Assembly: GCA_002104895.1 (NCBI GenBank)
Contig: MCFG01000397.1
Coordinates: 35,001-50,000 of the forward strand
Length of the DNA stretch: 15,000 bases
Origin: Anaeromyces robustus
Lineage: Eukaryota > Neocallimastigomycota > Neocallimastigomycetes > Neocallimastigales > Neocallimastigaceae
Reading direction: 5' to 3'
This document shows, piece after piece, positions 9,525 to 15,000 of this stretch. The notes under the pieces are model-generated. The model saw only the letters and a program-made list of their open reading frames with translations. It had not been told where the DNA came from and did no database searches. The translations under genes were made by a program, and so were the position numbers. Numbering within the stretch: the stretch's first letter is position 1; each line of letters starts with the position of its first letter.

Positions 9525-11341
9525 ATTATTTCATTTTTTTTCCATTATTAGAATAGTATAAGTAAACAATATTTAATTATATTATTATACTAATTTAAAT
9601 ATTTTATTAATTTTCTTTTATTATTATTATTTCTTTTATCATTATTATTATTCTTATTATAATTATACTTATAATTTATATACATAGTTGTTGGTTTAAT
9701 TATATTCATTCCATTAGTAGCTTATGTCGTTCATTATGCTAGTGTTTTATTTGAAAGAGTAAAAAAAGGAAAATCATATAAAAATAAAAATGAAATAAAA
9801 GAAAAAGAAATGAAAGAAATGGAAGAGAAGAATAAAAATTATATGGTTGAAATTGTTACAGATGATGAAGAAAAAACAATGGATATTACTATATATGATG
9901 AAAATAGAAGTCATACTAGTGAAGAAACATACGAAAATACAGTTATGGATACATCTTCACATTCACCAAAAGATATAGATGTTATTGCTAAATCAAAAGA
10001 AAATGTAGATGTTAATAATAAAAATTCATTCAAGAATAATAATAATAATAATAATGAAAATAAAAAACGTAAATTTAATTGGAAAAGTTCTGCTACTCCA
10101 TCAAAGTACAATTTTATTACCTATATTATTATTTATGCTTTATCATGGATACCAGCTGCAATTTGGAATGTAACTCAACCATTACATATTGCTGTTAATG
10201 TATTATCCTATTTAATTGGTCTTTGTGTACCTGATAAAATTAGAGTAATTTTCCATCCATTAATTAGTTGTACTGTCTTTTCTTATCTCTTTTATTGGAT
10301 TGAAGGTTTAGCCTTTGGTCGTAGTTTAAAAGAAGAATTAGCATTATATTCAAATAATTCTAAATTTCTTCTTTATCTTAATGATACAAGTTTACCATTC
10401 CCAAAGGCTGGTGAAATGCTTTTCTGTATTTTAGATGCTACTGTAGTTGCTCTTAGTTTCAGAATTCTTGAACATCATAAATTAATCTTTAGACATATTT
10501 TTGAATTAGTTGGTTCTATTGTTATAATGTCCTTCCTTTCTATGCTTGTTCATACATTTTTATGTCGTATTATTGGTATTGCTCCAATTTATTCTCTTTC
10601 TATGGCTTCAAGGTAAATAAAAAAAAATATATATATATATATAATTAATAATTTTTTATTTGTATATATATTATTATTAAAATATATATTTAATATTATA
10701 AAATATAAATAAACTAACCATTTAATATATTTATATTTATATTTATATTTATATTTATATTTATATTTATATTTATATTTATATTTATATTTATATTTAT
10801 AATAATAAAATTATTATTATATTTTATTATTTTAAAATATTTTATATTATTATTACTATAATTATAACTATTATTATATTTTATTATTTTATAATATTTT
10901 ATATTATTACTATAATTATAACTATTATTATTATTATTATTATTTTTTATTTTTTTAAAAAAATTTTTTTTTTATCATATTTTTATATTTAATATTATAA
11001 ATTTTAGATCTGTAACATCTCCATTAGCTATTCAAGTCGTCAATTTCCTTAATTCAGATATGGCTATTGCTATTGTTATTGTTGCATTTACTGGTGTATT
11101 TACAGATATATTAGGATTACCAATACTAAAACTTATACATTTCCCATTAAGTGATTCATTAGCTCATGGTGCTTGTATGGGTTGTGCTGGTCATGCTGTA
11201 GCAACAGCTAGTTTAATTAAAGATTTCCCATCTGCTTCAGCAGTTTCTTCAATTAGTTTTGTATTATTTTCAACCATGTGTGTTATATGGTCTGCTATAC
11301 CACCAATTGCAAATTTATTCCATAGTATTGCAGGATTTTAA
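8794..11341 (+). CDS. LrgA/LrgB (CidA/CidB)-like fusion membrane protein, four exons
   Basis: Spliced exons are 8794-8916, 9216-9456, 9688-10612 and 11008-11341 (1623 nt, 540 aa); all junctions are GT-AG and keep frame. The start is the first ATG after an in-frame TAA at 8770-8772, in an A-rich context. Residues 1-41 hold a first membrane segment (about 21-38). Residues 42-142 resemble LrgA/CidA, with hydrophobic segments at about 51-68, 87-103 and 114-136 and the family's FVP motif at 95-97. Residues 145-262 are a charged linker with seven Asn in a row (238-244) and a KKRK patch (247-250). Residues 263-540 match LrgB: GEMLFCILDATVVAL (363-377), SMASRSVTSPLAIQV (426-440) and LAHGACMGCAGHAVATA (481-497), the last corresponding to the LrgB G-x3-G-x3-H-x2-GTA motif but with Ala for the usual Gly at 495. 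Bacterial LrgAB/CidAB are separate holin-like or organic-acid export subunits; the fused plant protein PLGG1 exchanges glycolate and glycerate at the plastid envelope. A transporter role here is inference and the membrane it sits in is unknown; no clear signal peptide is visible. No neighbouring gene suggests a pathway. Confidence 0.88.
8917..9215 (+). other. Intron 1 of the LrgA/LrgB-like gene (phase 0)
   Basis: The donor is GTAAGC directly after an AGA codon and the acceptor is a T-rich tract ending in ACAATAG. Reading through it would hit TAA about 50 bases in (8965-8967), so splicing is needed. Joining the exons gives a continuous hydrophobic LrgA-like sequence. The intron is nearly all A/T with long A and T runs before the acceptor. 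Confidence 0.85.
9457..9687 (+). other. Intron 2 of the LrgA/LrgB-like gene (phase 1), with ATT microsatellite
   Basis: The donor GTAAAT splits a Phe codon (T|TT) and the acceptor is TACATAG. The splice restores an uninterrupted hydrophobic segment (residues 114-136). Inside is an almost pure ATT tract at about 9471-9521. Unspliced, the frame continues into a run of isoleucines that is clearly not protein. Confidence 0.85.
10613..11007 (+). other. Intron 3 of the LrgA/LrgB-like gene (phase 2), with hexanucleotide and 57-bp tandem repeats
   Basis: The donor GTAAAT follows AG of a split Arg codon and the acceptor is AATTTTAG. The splice sits inside the conserved LrgB stretch SMASR|SVTSP, which makes the junction secure. 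The intron contains a TTTATA hexanucleotide array (about 10731-10800) and a two-copy tandem repeat: 10813-10869 and 10870-10923, the second copy shorter by one ATT. Confidence 0.88.
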
Positions 11342-12276
11342 ACAAAATAAAACGAAACAAAAAATAAAACAAAAAACAAAAAATAAGAAAAATAAGAAAA
11401 ATAAGAAAAATAAGGAAAAGTAAAGAAGGAAATTAATTTTTAACCTGCATAACATAGGATATCAATAAATTCAAAAATAATAATAATAATAATAATTTAT
11501 AAATAATTTATAAATAATTTATAAATAAGCAACTATAAATAATAATAATAGCTTATTATTTTAATAAATATATTAAATATTTATTTTTGATTTTTTATTT
11601 ATGTGAAAAAATAAAAAAAGAAAGGAAAAAAAAAAAGAAAACTTTTTTTTTTCTTTTATTATATAAATATTTATTATTTATTTATTTATTTATTAACTTA
11701 TAAATTATAATAATATCTATTATTAAATCATACACATAAGTTGTTTTTTTTTTTTTTTAATCGTTAACATTTTTAATTATGTTAGAAGAAAAAATCATTT
11801 TTTTTTATTGCCTTTTAGATTGATTAATTATTTATTTATATAGTCTTAAAATTAAATTTTAAAAAATTTTTTTTTTTTTTTTATAAAAAAGAAAAAAAAA
11901 AAAAGAAAAATAAAAATAAAACAAAATACATAATTTTTTTTTATAATAATTAATATATATATTTATATATATATATATTTATATTTAAACTACAAACAAC
12001 AACAAAAAAAAAAAACTAAACCAAGATATAAATAAAAAAAAAAAAATAGAACAGAATCATGAGTATAAAAAATTAAAACAAAAATAAAAATAATATAAAT
12101 AATAAAAATAAAAATAATAATAAAATAATAATAATAATAACAAATTAAAACAAAAGATTTACTATCCTTTTAAACGTTATAGAATCCATAATATTTATAT
12201 TATATAATAAATTATATTTTTATTGAAATTATAAAAAATTTCTATTATTATCAATTTATTATTATATGCAATACAT
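11342..12276 (+). other. 3' flank of the LrgA/LrgB-like gene and intergenic DNA
   Basis: An A-rich 3' flank begins with AAAATAAAAC (containing AATAAA at about 11346) and four AATAAGAAA-type units (about 11386-11418). AATAAA here is suggestive only, because such hexamers are everywhere in the window. The rest is A/T runs; no gene or structured RNA was recognised. Confidence 0.4.
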
Positions 12277-12822
<546 letters not shown>

Positions 12823-12823
12823 A

Positions 12824-12854
<31 letters not shown>

Positions 12855-12859
12855 AAAAA

Positions 12860-12906
<47 letters not shown>

Positions 12907-12923
12907 AAAAATAAATAAAAAAA

Positions 12924-12954
<31 letters not shown>

Positions 12955-13025
12955 AATAAATAAATACATAAACAGATAAATAAATAAATATAATAAATAA
13001 ATTAATTAATAAATATAATAAATAA
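12823..13025. repeat. AAAT tetranucleotide array, degenerate at its right end
   Basis: Mostly pure (AAAT)n to about 12962 with a few AAAAAAT interruptions, then mixed AAAT/ATAAT units to 13025. Confidence 0.93.
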
Positions 13026-13258
13026 GCTTTTTTTTAAAGCACACAATTTGTACTTTATCTTTATTAAGTTTAAACATTAATATTAACACACATGAATGAA
13101 AAAAAAAAAAAAAAAAAAAACACAAAATAAAAAAAAAATGATACTAATAAGAAAAACCATATAAATATTCTAGATAGTAATGAATAATACTGGAAAGTAT
13201 AAAGTAGTATAGTAATACATAAAAATAATTAATCTATACTAACCCTTAATTTTACATA

Positions 13259-13261
13259 TAA

Positions 13262-13312
<51 letters not shown>

Positions 13313-13440
13313 ATATCATAAATAAATAAATATAATAAATATAATAAATAAATATATATATTAAATATAATAAATAAATTCATAAATAAAAATAATAAAT
13401 ATAATAAATAAGTAGATAAATTAATATTAATAATATAAAA
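13259..13440. repeat. AAAT array followed by mixed AAAT/ATAAT repeats
   Basis: Pure (AAAT)n at 13259-13313, then degenerate AAAT, ATAAT and ATATA units. Its composition resembles the right end of the 12823-13025 array. Confidence 0.9.
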
Positions 13441-14023
13441 TACAAGGTTAATACTAATATTATAAGAATTTTTAATTATTAATATATATATATTTATAAT
13501 AATTTTCTTTTAACTTTAGGTTCTTATTTCATGTGAATAAAATAATAATATTGATAATTAAATTTTTTTTTTAATATATAAATTTTCTGATGATAATATA
13601 ATATTTATAATATTATTATCACTTGTATGCTTAATATATGTATTTTGGTTTACATATATATATAATAGGGTTTTTTTTTTATTTTTTTATTTATTTAATA
13701 TTACTTTTAGAATAAACTTTATAAAATCATATTATTCATCACTTGTTAATGTCTTTACATTTTTGTTTCTTGGATTTTTCTATTTTGTTTGGTTAAAAAA
13801 TTATTTTTCAATATTTTTTTTATATTATTATTTCTTGGTTTTCTCAGCTTTGTTTGGTTTAGTTTATAAATTATATTATAATTTAATTATGTTTAATAAT
13901 AGTTAATATATTACTTTTATTAAATATAAGTAAGCGATGTTTCTTTATATATTAAATAATAAAATAAAAAAAGGCGTTTATTATTTTTTTTTATAAAGGT
14001 ACATATGAAATTGCTGTATTTTT
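13441..14023. other. T-rich intergenic sequence upstream of the SINE-like element, no gene seen
   Basis: Apart from the diverged repeat noted at 13745-13870, nothing recognisable. It supplied the insertion target of the SINE-like element. Confidence 0.45.
13745..13870 (+). repeat. Diverged direct repeat around TTTCTTGG...TTTGTTTGGTT
   Basis: Two T-rich segments share TTTCTTGG, TTTTCT and TTTGTTTGGTT in the same order, at about 13766-13796 and 13828-13861. The spacing is about 62 bp. It looks like an old tandem duplication. No protein is recognised. Confidence 0.4.
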
Positions 14024-14039
14024 TTTTCTTATAATTGTA
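14024..14039 (+). repeat. 5' target-site duplication of the SINE-like element (16 bp)
   Basis: TTTTCTTATAATTGTA is identical to 14568-14583 and lies directly before the GC-rich island. Confidence 0.85.
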
Positions 14040-14567
14040 AGGGGACTTGACCCAGTCCCAGTTGGGTAGCGCGTTTAGCGGGTCGATGGAGGTATCGTTC
14101 GGTGCGGGTTCAAGACCAGGTGCAGGTCCACGTACGAGGGGTAATTCAAAGGCTGTATAAGTAGTTTTGAGGTTTCTATCCTAGGGATATCATGCAACCA
14201 CCGTGATATTCAAAAGGCTTTCCCTCATGATATTTATTCTACCCAACACAGGTACTACAAATGATCACCAATGACTGGGAAGGGAGTCTTCGGTTAATTT
14301 TATAAGGATTAGGCGATGACAAAATTCTGCCTGTCTTAAAAGTATTACTGTTGGAGAGACAAGCGGGGCCTATTCTGAAGCTCGTGGTATAAGGAGACGC
14401 TATAGGAGTGTTAGGGCTAATCTTAATGTCCCAGCAGCGAATATGACAGCAGCAGAGCAGTGGTATCCGTTACGGAATTCCCTTCACACCTACATGGTAA
14501 TGCACCGCTGTGTAGGTCACATGATGGAGATGGGTCCCATTAATGTGAGTCTACATTATTATTATTA
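14040..14567 (+). mobile_element. SINE-like retroelement with tRNA-like head and ATT tail
   Basis: This 528-bp island has far higher GC than its surroundings. It is bounded by a perfect 16-bp direct repeat (TTTTCTTATAATTGTA), the signature of target-primed insertion. The head carries a tRNA D-arm-like stretch, CCCAGTTGGGTAGCGC (14056-14071), and a perfect pol III B-box, GGTTCAAGACC (14108-14118). The 3' end is (ATT)5, typical of SINE and LINE tails. No complete reverse transcriptase is present. A weak reading frame (14320-14589) is open without an early ATG and is not recognised. It could alternatively be a short, 5'-truncated LINE with a tRNA-like 5' segment. The perfect flanking repeats argue for a recent insertion. 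Confidence 0.8.
14056..14118 (+). promoter_or_regulatory. Candidate internal RNA polymerase III promoter (A-box-like and B-box)
   Basis: CCCAGTTGGGTAGCGC resembles the tRNA D-arm/A-box (CTCAGTTGGTAGAGC) with one extra G. GGTTCAAGACC at 14108-14118 fits the B-box consensus GGTTCRANNCC at every position. The spacing of about 50 bp is within the range known for tRNA genes and SINEs. The sequence does not fold into a convincing complete tRNA, so this is a promoter relic or SINE head and not a tRNA gene. Confidence 0.6.
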
Positions 14568-14583
14568 TTTTCTTATAATTGTA
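14568..14583 (+). repeat. 3' target-site duplication of the SINE-like element (16 bp)
   Basis: It is an exact copy of 14024-14039 directly after the ATT tail; the last two bases of the fifth ATT overlap it. Confidence 0.85.
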
Positions 14584-14781
14584 CATTAAAAATAAAGGAA
14601 TTATATAATTATATACCGTTTTTATTATATATATATATTTTTTTAATTAATTTTTATATTTAATTATTTTTAATTTAATTATTAATTGACAAAAAATTTT
14701 TTTTATATATATAAAAGTTTAAATATTCTTTAACAAATCTATATTAAATTAATTTATTAATTGTAAATTAATGACTTAATT

Positions 14782-14842
<61 letters not shown>

Positions 14843-15000
14843 TTTTTATTTTTATTTTCATTTTTTTATAATTATTTTATAATTCATTATATAAGAATAT
14901 ATTTTTAAATAAAATGGATCTCATTAATCTACAATTTAGTAAATGTAATTAAAATAATAGTAAAAAAAAAATAATTTAAATTAATTTTTCAGGATGAGTT
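14584..15000. other. A/T-rich right edge, no supported gene
   Basis: An ATG in AAAATGG context at 14914 opens only 12 codons before TAA. Splicing from GTAAAT (14939) to TTTTTCAG (14992) gives an immediate TGA. A gene may start beyond the window, but nothing here proves it. Confidence 0.4.
14783..14858. repeat. TTTA tetranucleotide microsatellite
   Basis: (TTTA)n grading into TTTTTA units at about 14838-14858. Confidence 0.93.

Noticed and set aside
9911-10111. Antisense 66-codon frame
   Set aside because: Shadow of the Asn-rich linker in exon 3; the run of Leu is the complement of the Asn codons.
14040-14130. Functional tRNA gene
   Set aside because: The D-arm-like and T-arm-like stretches are present, but the T stem is mismatched and no standard anticodon arm forms.
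14411-14416. Telomere-type TTAGGG
   Set aside because: A single hexamer inside the retroelement, with no tandem repetition.
14914-15000. Possible first exon of a gene at the right edge
   Set aside because: The ATG opens only 12 codons, and the only attractive splice (14939 to 14992) gives an immediate stop.

Overview
This is an extremely AT-rich eukaryotic window dominated by homopolymers, A/T microsatellites and fold-back sequence. It holds one clear intact gene with three spliceosomal introns (GTAAGC/GTAAAT donors, ATAG/TTAG acceptors). The base composition, A-rich start context, Asn-rich linker and small AT-rich introns fit an anaerobic gut fungus (Neocallimastigomycota) best. A dictyostelid-like amoeba cannot be excluded from sequence alone. 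The organism assignment is inference.

Left third (1-5235): a 272-bp ATT microsatellite (647-918); two strong hairpins (1280-1345) followed by an isolated exact copy of the first 21 nt of eukaryotic 18S rRNA (1359-1379); a perfect 18-bp hairpin with 25-bp direct repeats (2170-2262); a TTTA microsatellite; and a decayed minus-strand short-chain dehydrogenase/reductase pseudogene (2680-3364). The pseudogene has several frameshifts and three in-frame stops, one of them replacing the catalytic lysine. A nearly perfect 127-bp tandem duplication lies at 4741-4994.

Middle (5236-8793): a 1.4-kb non-autonomous DNA-transposon-like element (about 5244-6652). Its inverted termini are built from iterated 15-bp TGCATTTCGAAAATT-type units, it has a 7-8-bp target duplication (AGTATTTG), and a perfect 54-bp fold-back lies inside it. 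Next come a series of five small hairpins with unusually high GC (7034-7180), a TTTTA microsatellite and the upstream region of the gene.

Gene (8794-11341, + strand): four exons encode a 540-residue membrane protein with an LrgA/CidA-like N-terminal part, a charged Asn-rich linker and an LrgB/CidB-like C-terminal part. This is the fused architecture of plant PLGG1 and its fungal relatives. Introns 2 and 3 carry long microsatellites.

Right third (11342-15000): A/T-rich intergenic DNA with AAT, AAAT and TTTA microsatellites, plus one 528-bp island of much higher GC (14040-14567). The island has a tRNA-like head with a perfect B-box, an (ATT)5 tail and a perfect 16-bp target-site duplication. 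I read it as a recently inserted SINE-like retroelement. Apart from the single LrgA-LrgB gene, the window is mobile-element and repeat territory; I see no multi-gene system.
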